Positions 1 through 6,307 of a stretch of DNA of 6,649 bases are shown here, piece after piece. Numbering within the stretch: position 1 is the first letter of the stretch; each line of letters opens with the position of its first letter. The notes under the pieces are model-generated. The model had not been told where the DNA came from, did not search any database, and worked only from the letters and a program-made list of their open reading frames with translations. The DNA comes from Oligoflexia bacterium. Its GTDB lineage: Bacteria; Bdellovibrionota; JAFGOL01. The stretch is from contig JAFGOL010000281.1 in the NCBI GenBank assembly GCA_016926495.1, forward strand, positions 1-6,649, read 5' to 3'. The translations under genes were made by a program, and so were the position numbers.

Positions 1-716
1 CGTCCATCAAGGACAAAGAAAAGCCGGAAGAAAAACAGCCGGAAAAAAAGCCTGAAATCAAAAAACCGCAAATCAGGGAAATAAAAAAATCCGAAAAACC
101 GGCGACACAGCTTGCCGTTGCTGAGACAGCCCCGGCAAAAACGGACACCGCGGAAGAACATCCAGCGCAGGTTGTTAACATAGAGACATTATACGGGCCC
201 CCGCCCCCGTTCGAGCCTTCAGCCTATCCCGAAGTGCTTGAGGAAAAGTTTACCGTGTTTAATTACAACGACAAGTTCGGACGGGCTCCGTACGGTTTTG
301 TCATGGTACAGCCGGAAGAGACCCTGTCCCATTTTTCCGACTGGCTTTTGATCCCCAAATACCGGATCAAGCAATGGAACCATACCAGAAGAAATTACGT
401 TTATATAAACCAGAAAATCAAATTATATTTTACCAAAGTCTCCAGGGATGATTTCGAGGCCAAACGTATTGAATACCACAAGGAGCTGTACGAGGACTTT
501 TTCGCGAACTATTACATCAAGGATTTTGAAGAACACAAACTTGAAAAAAACGAAACGCTTTGGAGCATCAGCCAGGACTACAATGTACCGTTGTGGCTTT
601 TGTACGTATATAACCAGCAAATGGATTTCAAGGCAATCGTAAAGGGTGACAAAATCAAGGTGCCTATCATTGAAGCCAGGACCGTTGACACTACAGAGCA
701 ATCAACAGGATTTTGA
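1..716 (+). CDS. LysM-domain envelope protein with K/E/P-rich spacer (5' end outside window)
   Basis: The reading frame is open from base 3 to a TGA at 714-716, so 237 residues of a longer protein are visible. A GTG at 234 lies inside this continuous frame and need not be the start. In order there is a Lys/Glu/Pro-rich spacer, a PPPP stretch, and a LysM-like unit at about 297-431 (VQPEETLSHFSDWL to INQKIKLYF). A charged helical stretch with RIEYHKELYEDFF follows, then a second, clearer LysM at about 534-671 (LEKNETLWSIS, then VPLWLLYVYN and KGDKIKVP). LysM domains bind N-acetylglucosamine in peptidoglycan, so the protein is expected to act in the periplasm or at the cell wall. The signal peptide or membrane anchor would be upstream of the window. 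No enzymatic domain is visible. It ends 2 nt before psd, suggesting co-transcription. LysM assignment is firm; the cellular role is unknown. Confidence 0.88.
   Translation, partial: SIKDKEKPEEKQPEKKPEIKKPQIREIKKSEKPATQLAVAETAPAKTDTAEEHPAQVVNIETLYGPPPPFEPSAYPEVLEEKFTVFNYNDKFGRAPYGFVMVQPEETLSHFSDWLLIPKYRIKQWNHTRRNYVYINQKIKLYFTKVSRDDFEAKRIEYHKELYEDFFANYYIKDFEEHKLEKNETLWSISQDYNVPLWLLYVYNQQMDFKAIVKGDKIKVPIIEARTVDTTEQSTGF
3..101 (+). other. Lys/Glu/Pro-rich low-complexity spacer within the LysM protein
   Basis: The first 33 visible residues are almost entirely K, E, P, Q and I, with recurring KPE and KKP units, followed by an Ala/Thr/Pro-rich stretch. This resembles the extended spacers of TonB-like or other periplasm-spanning proteins. 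It fits an N-terminal membrane anchor, lying outside the window, connected to the C-terminal LysM pair. The spacer function is inferred. Confidence 0.6.
707..710 (+). promoter_or_regulatory. Ribosome binding site deciding the psd start
   Basis: AGGA lies 8 nt upstream of the ATG at 719. An in-frame TTG at 713 would overlap the preceding stop codon but leaves only 2 nt after the AGGA, which is too close. The ATG at 719 is therefore the better start. The site sits inside the last codons of the LysM gene, consistent with translational coupling. Confidence 0.6.
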
Positions 717-718
717 TC

Positions 719-1498
719 ATGAGAGTTTACCTCGGCCCCCTATTTTACCTGTTCAGTCTTATAATGAGATGGATTTCCGGGATATACATACCCGGCCCGT
801 TAAGAAAAACCGTTTATTTTTTTATCGCAAAGTTTTTCTTTAAAATGAAAAAAAGCGACTTTGACCTGATGGAAAAACCGTTACGGCATTACGAAAATTT
901 ACAGACGTTTTTTACGCGAAAAATAAAAATGAGTTCAAGACCGTTATCGAATTCCATGATCGTATCTCCCTGCGACGGAATAATAACCGGACACGGCAAT
1001 ATAAGCGGGGGAACGCTTATACAGGCCAAAAATATTTCCTATACACTGGACGCACTGATCACTGAAAGGGGCATCAGCGAACAGTATAAAAACGGATCAT
1101 ATTTCAACTTATATTTATCGCCGCGAAATTATCACAGGTTTCATTCACCCTTGGAAGGAACAATCTCCGCCGTTAAACATGTCCGGGGGGCATTTTTTCC
1201 GGTAAACCGATGGGGACAGCAAATTGAAGGTCTTTTCACAAAAAACGAACGTTACATTGTTACCATGTCCGGAGACAGAATAAATATCTGTCTTGCAATC
1301 ATCGGAGCATGCGGGGTGGGAAGTATCAAAATTCACCACGCTGAAGGCAAAAGGCTTGGCAAGGGAGAAGAACTCGGAATGTTCAAACTCGGCTCCACCA
1401 TAGTGTTAATTACGGACAAAAGCATCCCTTCAGAAGAAAGTCTTATTCAGTGTCCGTGCCCTGTTAATGTAAACGCGGAATTGCTCTTACATCGTTAA
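719..1498 (+). CDS. psd: Phosphatidylserine decarboxylase proenzyme
   Basis: This enzyme decarboxylates phosphatidylserine to phosphatidylethanolamine at the inner membrane. The 259-residue product shows the family's features in order: a hydrophobic membrane-associating N-terminus (about residues 4-40), LQTFFTRKIK followed by SRPL, and SPCDG with the presumed catalytic Asp86. YHRFHSP supplies His139 and His142, and GMFKLGSTIVLI carries the LGST self-cleavage site at Gly225-Ser226. By analogy with the E. coli enzyme, Asp86, His142 and Ser226 form the triad. Cleavage would give a beta chain of 225 residues and a pyruvoyl alpha chain of 34. At 259 residues it is shorter than E. coli Psd (322), but all key residues are present. 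The residue before Asp86 is Cys, where Ala is common. It follows the LysM gene by 2 nt; no phosphatidylserine synthase gene is visible. It converges on the histidine kinase gene. Confidence 0.96.
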   Translation: MRVYLGPLFYLFSLIMRWISGIYIPGPLRKTVYFFIAKFFFKMKKSDFDLMEKPLRHYENLQTFFTRKIKMSSRPLSNSMIVSPCDGIITGHGNISGGTLIQAKNISYTLDALITERGISEQYKNGSYFNLYLSPRNYHRFHSPLEGTISAVKHVRGAFFPVNRWGQQIEGLFTKNERYIVTMSGDRINICLAIIGACGVGSIKIHHAEGKRLGKGEELGMFKLGSTIVLITDKSIPSEESLIQCPCPVNVNAELLLHR

Positions 1499-1598
1499 AA
1501 TCAGCGAGCTTAAAAGCAGCAGAGCCATGGTGATATTGAACGCCGACCTGTAAAATCCCGTGGATAGAAAACGGAAGAAGAATTGGTATAAATTAACA
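1499..1598. other. Convergent intergenic region, no clear terminator
   Basis: This 100-nt gap separates the stop of psd from the stop of the oppositely oriented histidine kinase gene. A bidirectional terminator would be expected here, but I see no stable hairpin followed by a T run in either direction. The best inverted matches are a 4-bp CCGT/ACGG pair at 1558-1574 and a GCTT/AAGC pair with a 2-nt loop at 1508-1517, both too weak. A short minus-strand frame with a hydrophobic C-terminus spans the gap and is discussed under findings. Confidence 0.5.
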
Positions 1599-2750
1599 TC
1601 ACCTCGCAACAGGAAGATTTATTTTTATAACTGTGCCCTTGAGAGGTTCGGACTCAACGACTATTGTAGCGCCGAGCCTTTCAAGTATTGAATGGGTAAT
1701 GCTCATGCCGAGCCCCATTCCCTTACCGACCTCCTTTGTCGTAAAAAAAGGTTCGAACATCCTGTTTTTTGTATCTACGCTCATGCCTATTCCGTTGTCC
1801 TCAAAAACAACCTGGACGATTTCCCTGTCAGGGTTCTTAATGGAAATTTTTACTTTTTTATCCGTGACCTCGTTACCGCGAGCGTCCACCGCGTCCCTTG
1901 CGTTTGTGAGAAAATTTAAAAAGGCCTGTTCAAGCTCATTGGGATTGGAGAGAATTTTTGGAAGATTTTTATCGAATTCCTCTTCTATGGCAATGCCGTG
2001 GGCGCGGAACTGCTCCCTTAAAAGGATAAACGCGCCGTTAATTACTTCAACCACATCCGTGGGCACAAAGGGCTCCGTACTTTTTCTTACAAACTCCCTG
2101 AGATGCTGTATTATAGCCTTCATCCTGTCCACGTTCTTCACTATTTCCGTAGCGTAAGACGATATTGATTTTTCCTCCAGCATGCCCCGCTTAATATCAA
2201 AAAGCATTTCCTGTGAAAACCCCCTGATACCCGTAAGAGGCTGGTTGAGTTCGTGAGCTATGCCGGCGGCAAGAACCCCCAGAGCGGCAAGCTTGCCTGA
2301 CTGCACAAGCTGCTCCCTGAAACTTTCCGCCTCTGCGTGCGCCTTTTGAAGCCCGGCATGGGCCTCTACAAGGGCCTTGTGTTTTGTAATAAGATCGGAT
2401 TCAAGTTTTTTCCTCTCGCTGATATCCCTCAGCATAAGCACGGAGTATCTTTTACCTTTGTCTCCAGCCGTAATAATTCTTACCTTAAGATCAATCTGTA
2501 AGCGTATGTCTTTTCCATGCTCAAAAATCACATCCTCGTAGTATGAATTTTCGGACAAATCCTCAAGGGTAACAGGGAGGTTTCCGAACGCCCTTGTAAA
2601 CCTGAAATTACCTATACCCTTGCCTTTAACGACTCCGCCAGGCTCGGCGATCATTTCAAGAAAAGGGACATTGGCTGTTTCAATTTTTCCCTTTCCCGTG
2701 TCAACAACTATAGCCGGGTCAACAACCTCCATGAAAATATCTTCAAACAT
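1599..2750 (-). CDS. Cytoplasmic PAS-domain sensor histidine kinase (HELNQPL type)
   Basis: This 383-residue sensor kinase would autophosphorylate on His and pass the phosphate to a response regulator not present in the window. An N-terminal PAS domain (about 1-113, ending LRDISERKKLE) leads into a probable coiled coil (about 112-150, rich in K, E, A, H). The HisKA domain follows with phospho-acceptor His166 in GIAHELNQPLTGI. The ATPase domain has an N box (NELEQAFLNFLTNARD, 271-286), DNGIGM (318-323), FEPFFTTK (332-339), GKGMGLGMS (342-350) and KGT (371-373). HELNQPL is the H-box of the HPK4-like group that includes FixL and DctB. No signal peptide or membrane segment is seen, so sensing is probably cytoplasmic; the PAS ligand is unknown. 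Start at ATG 2750 is supported by GAGGAG 8 nt upstream. It begins 1 nt after the HDOD gene ends and is the last gene of the minus-strand block. Confidence 0.95.
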   Translation of the reverse strand: MFEDIFMEVVDPAIVVDTGKGKIETANVPFLEMIAEPGGVVKGKGIGNFRFTRAFGNLPVTLEDLSENSYYEDVIFEHGKDIRLQIDLKVRIITAGDKGKRYSVLMLRDISERKKLESDLITKHKALVEAHAGLQKAHAEAESFREQLVQSGKLAALGVLAAGIAHELNQPLTGIRGFSQEMLFDIKRGMLEEKSISSYATEIVKNVDRMKAIIQHLREFVRKSTEPFVPTDVVEVINGAFILLREQFRAHGIAIEEEFDKNLPKILSNPNELEQAFLNFLTNARDAVDARGNEVTDKKVKISIKNPDREIVQVVFEDNGIGMSVDTKNRMFEPFFTTKEVGKGMGLGMSITHSILERLGATIVVESEPLKGTVIKINLPVAR

Positions 2751-2751
2751 C

Positions 2752-3627
2752 CTAGAAACTCCTCAAAAACTCCCTTGCCGAACTTTCAACACCCTTGCAT
2801 ATAACAGGTATAACCGCCTGAAGACCGTTTTTACCCATACCCAGAACGGCAAGTTCACTGTCTTCGATAATCCTTGGTTTGCTGTCTCCCCCGAAACCCA
2901 GCCTGTTATTGTGCGCGATCATATTGGCAACAGATACTATTGTCACGGGTCTGGCAAGATCACCCAGCATTTTTACCCTTTCGTAATAATGGATATGATG
3001 CGTCCTTATCGCGGTTGAAAGCACAAGCGGCAACCGCCATCTCTGGGCAAGAAGCCCGCCGAGTATGGTATGCCTTACACCGTTCATTTTTATTTCAGTA
3101 TCAAAAAAAGTTTCCTTGTCCCTTTCGGCTGTTTTTGAAATATCGATAAGATCATCGGGAGATATAGCGTACATGGCCGCCTTGCCCAGATCATGCAAAA
3201 GGCCCGCGGTAAAACATTCTTCGGGCCTGGGATACGATATTTTTTTGGCGATTGTTTCAGCGCCTATGGCAACGGCAAGAGCGTGTTTCCAGAATTCCTT
3301 AAGATTAAAATTCACGACCGGGTTTTCGGCAAAAAGCGAAAAAATTGAAAGCCCCAGTATGATCTGCGCCAGGGTATTGTATCCCAAAAACGCGCATGCC
3401 CTTTGCACGTCCGTGACACCGCCCGGTATGCTGTAATAAGGAGAATTGATAAGCTTAAGCACCTTGGTTGTAAGGGCCTGATCCTGCTTGATGATCTCTG
3501 CGATTTCCTGGGAATTTGACTTGGGATCATTTAAAAGAGAATTTACCTTTGCGGCTACAAGCGGCAGGGTCGGAATTTCTCCAAGCTTCTTTATGATACT
3601 ATCGTAGTTCTGCCCGGTATCCGGCAT
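2752..3627 (-). CDS. HDOD-domain signalling protein
   Basis: The 291-residue product carries an HDOD domain over about residues 12-215, the HD-related output domain found in bacterial signalling proteins. Typical elements are LGEIPTLPLVAAKVNSLL at the start, IIKQDQALTTKVLKLINSPYY, and CAFLGYNTLAQIILGLSIF. Conserved His/Asp positions follow: His115 (FWKHALAVAIGAE), His145-Asp146 (AGLLHDLGKA), His186 (VRHTILGGLLAQRWRLP) and His210/211 (IRTHHIHYY). HDOD proteins usually act as signalling scaffolds or regulators rather than proven phosphodiesterases. No GYP motif is present, so cyclic-di-GMP hydrolysis is not supported. The C-terminal 75 or so residues have no motif I recognise. There is no membrane segment. 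Start at ATG 3627 follows the upstream stop by 1 nt, with a weak GGAT SD. Tight spacing to the downstream kinase suggests they share a pathway, which is inference. Confidence 0.92.
   Translation of the reverse strand: MPDTGQNYDSIIKKLGEIPTLPLVAAKVNSLLNDPKSNSQEIAEIIKQDQALTTKVLKLINSPYYSIPGGVTDVQRACAFLGYNTLAQIILGLSIFSLFAENPVVNFNLKEFWKHALAVAIGAETIAKKISYPRPEECFTAGLLHDLGKAAMYAISPDDLIDISKTAERDKETFFDTEIKMNGVRHTILGGLLAQRWRLPLVLSTAIRTHHIHYYERVKMLGDLARPVTIVSVANMIAHNNRLGFGGDSKPRIIEDSELAVLGMGKNGLQAVIPVICKGVESSAREFLRSF
2759..2764 (-). promoter_or_regulatory. Strong Shine-Dalgarno of the histidine kinase gene
   Basis: GAGGAG read on the minus strand lies 8 nt before the ATG at 2750, within the final codons of the HDOD gene. 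It fixes the kinase start. It is also stronger than the SD of the upstream HDOD gene (only GGAT), suggesting independent, efficient initiation. Confidence 0.7.
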
Positions 3628-3628
3628 G

Positions 3629-3904
3629 TTATTTATCCATCAGTGACTGGAGTTCTTTCCTTTCGGATTCCGTATATTCGCTCATGGCATTGGCGCTTTT
3701 GAAAATAACAGGCTGGTCCTTTTTAGCCTTGTCACTGCCTGCCAGGGTTTTTACATAATTAATTCCCTGCGCCACGGTTTCGGACTTCAGGGCTTCCACG
3801 ACGTAGGTTTCTATCTTTCTCCCCTTGTAATCAAGCTGGGATATGGCAAGGAGCCCGCCCAAAACAAGAATAACCTTAAAAAGAAATCCTAAAAACCTGA
3901 ACAT
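3629..3904 (-). CDS. Small single-pass membrane protein of unknown function
   Basis: This 91-residue protein is not one I recognise. Residues about 5-22 (LGFLFKVILVLGGLLAIS) form a hydrophobic segment that could be a membrane anchor or uncleaved signal. The rest is hydrophilic: a predicted-looking helix at 30-55 (KIETYVVEALKSETVAQG), a Lys-rich patch SDKAKKDQP, and an acidic/basic C-terminal helix (EYTESERKELQSLMDK). No Cys and no lipobox are present. Start at ATG 3904 has AGGG 4 nt upstream. It lies 39 nt after the lytic transglycosylase gene and ends 1 nt before the HDOD gene, so it is part of the same transcript. If the N-terminus stays cytoplasmic, the C-terminal domain would be periplasmic near the transglycosylase; the reverse orientation is also possible. 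Gene reality is supported by SD, spacing and composition. Confidence 0.75.
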   Translation of the reverse strand: MFRFLGFLFKVILVLGGLLAISQLDYKGRKIETYVVEALKSETVAQGINYVKTLAGSDKAKKDQPVIFKSANAMSEYTESERKELQSLMDK

Positions 3905-3943
3905 AGTACCCTAATAATAGCACAAAAGATCCAGGAATGTAAT

Positions 3944-6307
3944 CTACCAAATCTCGGTTTGGGGAAACGGTCCTATCTGCAGTTCGTCCGAAATTCCGGT
4001 ATTTATCTGCAACAGCCGGCCTTCAGGTTCATTCAGGTATATGTATCCGCCGTAATACGAAAGCACCTTTTTAACGTACTTGAGTGTTTCAAGGTAAGGT
4101 ATCTGCTCAATAAATTCATCCATTTCATCGGTATTATTACTCTTAATCCATTGAGTGACCTTGTGAGGACCCGCGTTGTACGAAGCCACTGCCAGCGGAA
4201 CATTACCCCTGAATTCCGAAAGCAGTTTTTTAAGATAATAGGTACCGAGCCTGATATTGGTATCGGGTTTTTCAAGCATGCTCTCGTCAAAACCTTTCAT
4301 TCCAATCATTGCCCAAACCTTTGAAGCAGTAGAGGGCATAAGTTGCATCAAGCCCACGGCACCTGCCGAAGATACTATCTGCTCCCTGAACGAACTTTCG
4401 GACTTGATCACTGACATGGCAAGAAGCTCGGGTACACTGTATTCAAGGGCGTACTTCCTCAGCCTTTTTGAATATACGCGCGGAAAAAGCATGGATAATT
4501 CCGGCTGGTGTTCCGCTATATTACCAAGCAGGTTATCCAGGCTGTAATAAATTGAAATAATATAAAACGGAGTATAGTGATCTCCGGCGGAATATAAAAG
4601 CTCCGCTATTGATTTAAGAATATCCTTCTTCCTGGTATTCTTTCTATACAGGCGGTTAAGCTCGAATATGGCCTGTTTTTTAAGGCCCACGGCCCTGAGA
4701 AAATTCGCCCTGTAGTAATGTTCCACGTTGTTAAGCTTGCTTTCAAAATCATAGTTGCTGTTTTCGCAGCATTCACCGACGCGATGCCTTTCCGGGAGGT
4801 AGCTTGCCAGTTCATCGTAAACCTCCTTATTCGTCTTAAGCCTCGAGAGGGCCATCCACGTATAATACGAAAAAGGATATTTCCTGATAAGTTCCCTGTA
4901 CCTTTCCACTGCCTTGCCTTTCTGGCCCAGCTTAATATACGAGCGGGCCATCCAGTACAGGGCCTTGCCGTATGAGAAAACTTCCTCGTCCACTTTTTCG
5001 TGGTACTCCGAAAAATACCTGACAGCCTCGTCAAGTTCCCCCCTCAGATAGTGACCGAAACCTATAAGCCAGAAAGCGTCATCGTATGTCCTGCTTCTTT
5101 TATGCTTTTCAAGTATGGTTTTAAACGAATCTTTCGCGGACTGAAAATCACCGAGTTCAAGCTTGGAAAGGCCCATCAGGTACAAATAATAGGCCGAACG
5201 CCTGCCCCTGGGCCAGGAGGCGTACAGTTTTGAAAGCACCGCGTATGAACTGCTGTAATCGCCGAGCTTCCTGTAGCACATGGCAAGATGATACAGCGTA
5301 TTTTCATCGTTATAACCCTTTGTTGAAAGCTCCCTGAGTATCTCTTTTGCCAATTCGTATTTTTGCAGCATAAAAAATGAAAGGCCTATTTCATAATTGA
5401 TCCTGTTCATCGCAACCGTAATATCCATACCCTGCCCGACGAGTTCCCCGGGATTTTCCATCAGTAATTCCTTTAATTTTTCAAGCTCCGGCAATGCTTT
5501 TCTGTGTCCGTCTATTCTGGCCAGATTCTTAATGTGCCTGATCCTTTCGTCGAAAGAAGGCATGCCCGCTTTTTTGAGAATACCCTCCAGGGCAATGCCG
5601 GAGATTTCGGAATTGTAATACCTGATCCAGATCTGCTTGTAGAGATCCACGGCCTCCTTATCCAATTTTTGCTTTTCAAAGCACCTGGCCTTCAGAAAAA
5701 GCGCCAGCGGTTTTTTGGGTGACGAGCTTTTAAAAGAAACGAATTTATCGAGATACTCTATTCCCCTGGCACACTTGCCGTCCATAACCTCTATTTCACC
5801 GTTCTCAAAAAAAGCTTCAATTACAATTTCCCTGTTGCAAAGCCTGCATTTGCCTGAATCATAAAGCTTGATTATTCTTTCGTTCCATTCAAAAACGCCT
5901 TTCCTGTCGGCTTTTTTCCTTTCGCACGAGGCAATAAACGAATAGATATACTCGTCTATGTTCAGATTATCGGAAAGAGCGGACTTGAAATATTCCTCGG
6001 CAAGATCATATTCCCTGTTCAGCCAGTAGAGGTACCCGAGCAGCATGTTCCTGCCGTTCAGGAAACGGGGTTCCGTGTGCTTGAAATAGTTCGCCTGTTT
6101 TTTGAGCCGTTTTTTTGTTTTAGAATAAGTTTCAACGACTACGTTGGTTATATCAGGCCCGTAATATTTTGGGACCTTGTTGAAAATTTTTTCATCGGAA
6201 GAAACAAAATCCAGGGCTTTCCTGTATTCCCTGTTCTCTATCAGCATCGACTGGGGAAACAGGGACAAAGACCAGAACAACACGCCAAGGAGTTTTAACT
6301 CCCTCAT
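3944..6307 (-). CDS. Slt-type soluble lytic transglycosylase with long TPR-like helical N-terminus
   Basis: This 787-residue protein is expected to cleave peptidoglycan glycan strands between MurNAc and GlcNAc, leaving 1,6-anhydro-MurNAc ends. Residues 1-20 look like a signal peptide (RELK, then LLGVLFWSLSLFPQS), with no lipobox Cys, so it should be a soluble periplasmic enzyme. Residues about 85-580 are TPR-like helical hairpins, clearest at 337-366, 373-402, 411-438 and 449-480. The catalytic GH23/SLT domain covers about 615-755. It has catalytic Glu637 in IKSESSF, GAVGLMQLMPSTA (649-661), ASYNAGPHKV (708-717) and ETLKYVKKV (740-748). E. coli Slt70 has the same plan but is about 140 residues shorter. 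Eight Cys residues, including a CRLC motif at 154-157, are unusual for this family. The start ATG overlaps the upstream GTPase stop as ATGA, with GGTGGAAG just upstream. Confidence 0.95.
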   Translation of the reverse strand: MRELKLLGVLFWSLSLFPQSMLIENREYRKALDFVSSDEKIFNKVPKYYGPDITNVVVETYSKTKKRLKKQANYFKHTEPRFLNGRNMLLGYLYWLNREYDLAEEYFKSALSDNLNIDEYIYSFIASCERKKADRKGVFEWNERIIKLYDSGKCRLCNREIVIEAFFENGEIEVMDGKCARGIEYLDKFVSFKSSSPKKPLALFLKARCFEKQKLDKEAVDLYKQIWIRYYNSEISGIALEGILKKAGMPSFDERIRHIKNLARIDGHRKALPELEKLKELLMENPGELVGQGMDITVAMNRINYEIGLSFFMLQKYELAKEILRELSTKGYNDENTLYHLAMCYRKLGDYSSSYAVLSKLYASWPRGRRSAYYLYLMGLSKLELGDFQSAKDSFKTILEKHKRSRTYDDAFWLIGFGHYLRGELDEAVRYFSEYHEKVDEEVFSYGKALYWMARSYIKLGQKGKAVERYRELIRKYPFSYYTWMALSRLKTNKEVYDELASYLPERHRVGECCENSNYDFESKLNNVEHYYRANFLRAVGLKKQAIFELNRLYRKNTRKKDILKSIAELLYSAGDHYTPFYIISIYYSLDNLLGNIAEHQPELSMLFPRVYSKRLRKYALEYSVPELLAMSVIKSESSFREQIVSSAGAVGLMQLMPSTASKVWAMIGMKGFDESMLEKPDTNIRLGTYYLKKLLSEFRGNVPLAVASYNAGPHKVTQWIKSNNTDEMDEFIEQIPYLETLKYVKKVLSYYGGYIYLNEPEGRLLQINTGISDELQIGPFPQTEIW

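Noticed and set aside
713..715. TTG start for psd overlapping the LysM stop.
   Set aside because: The only SD-like sequence (AGGA, 707-710) leaves 2 nt to the TTG but 8 nt to the ATG at 719.
234..716. GTG at 234 as the start of a 160-residue LysM protein.
   Set aside because: The same frame is open upstream to the window edge with protein-like K/E/P-rich composition, and no SD precedes the GTG. The gene is better read as 5'-truncated by the window.
1508..1574. Candidate terminator hairpins between psd and the kinase gene.
   Set aside because: Stems are only 4 bp, loops are too short or too long, and no T run follows on either strand.
1633..2157. Long plus-strand open frame (174 codons) opposite the histidine kinase.
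   Set aside because: It lies wholly antisense to a kinase with every catalytic box intact, and its Ser/Leu/Phe-rich product shows no domain. It is a shadow frame.
3914..3943. Possible internal promoter before the small membrane protein: ATTACA, 18-nt spacer, TATTAT on the minus strand.
   Set aside because: The -35 match is only 4 of 6, and the -10 box would place the transcript start almost at the ATG, excluding the SD. AT-rich composition of the 39-nt gap explains it better.
4606..5034. 142-codon minus-strand frame inside the transglycosylase gene.
   Set aside because: It is an out-of-frame reading of the TPR region with Arg/Thr-rich composition and no domain; the main frame is uninterrupted.
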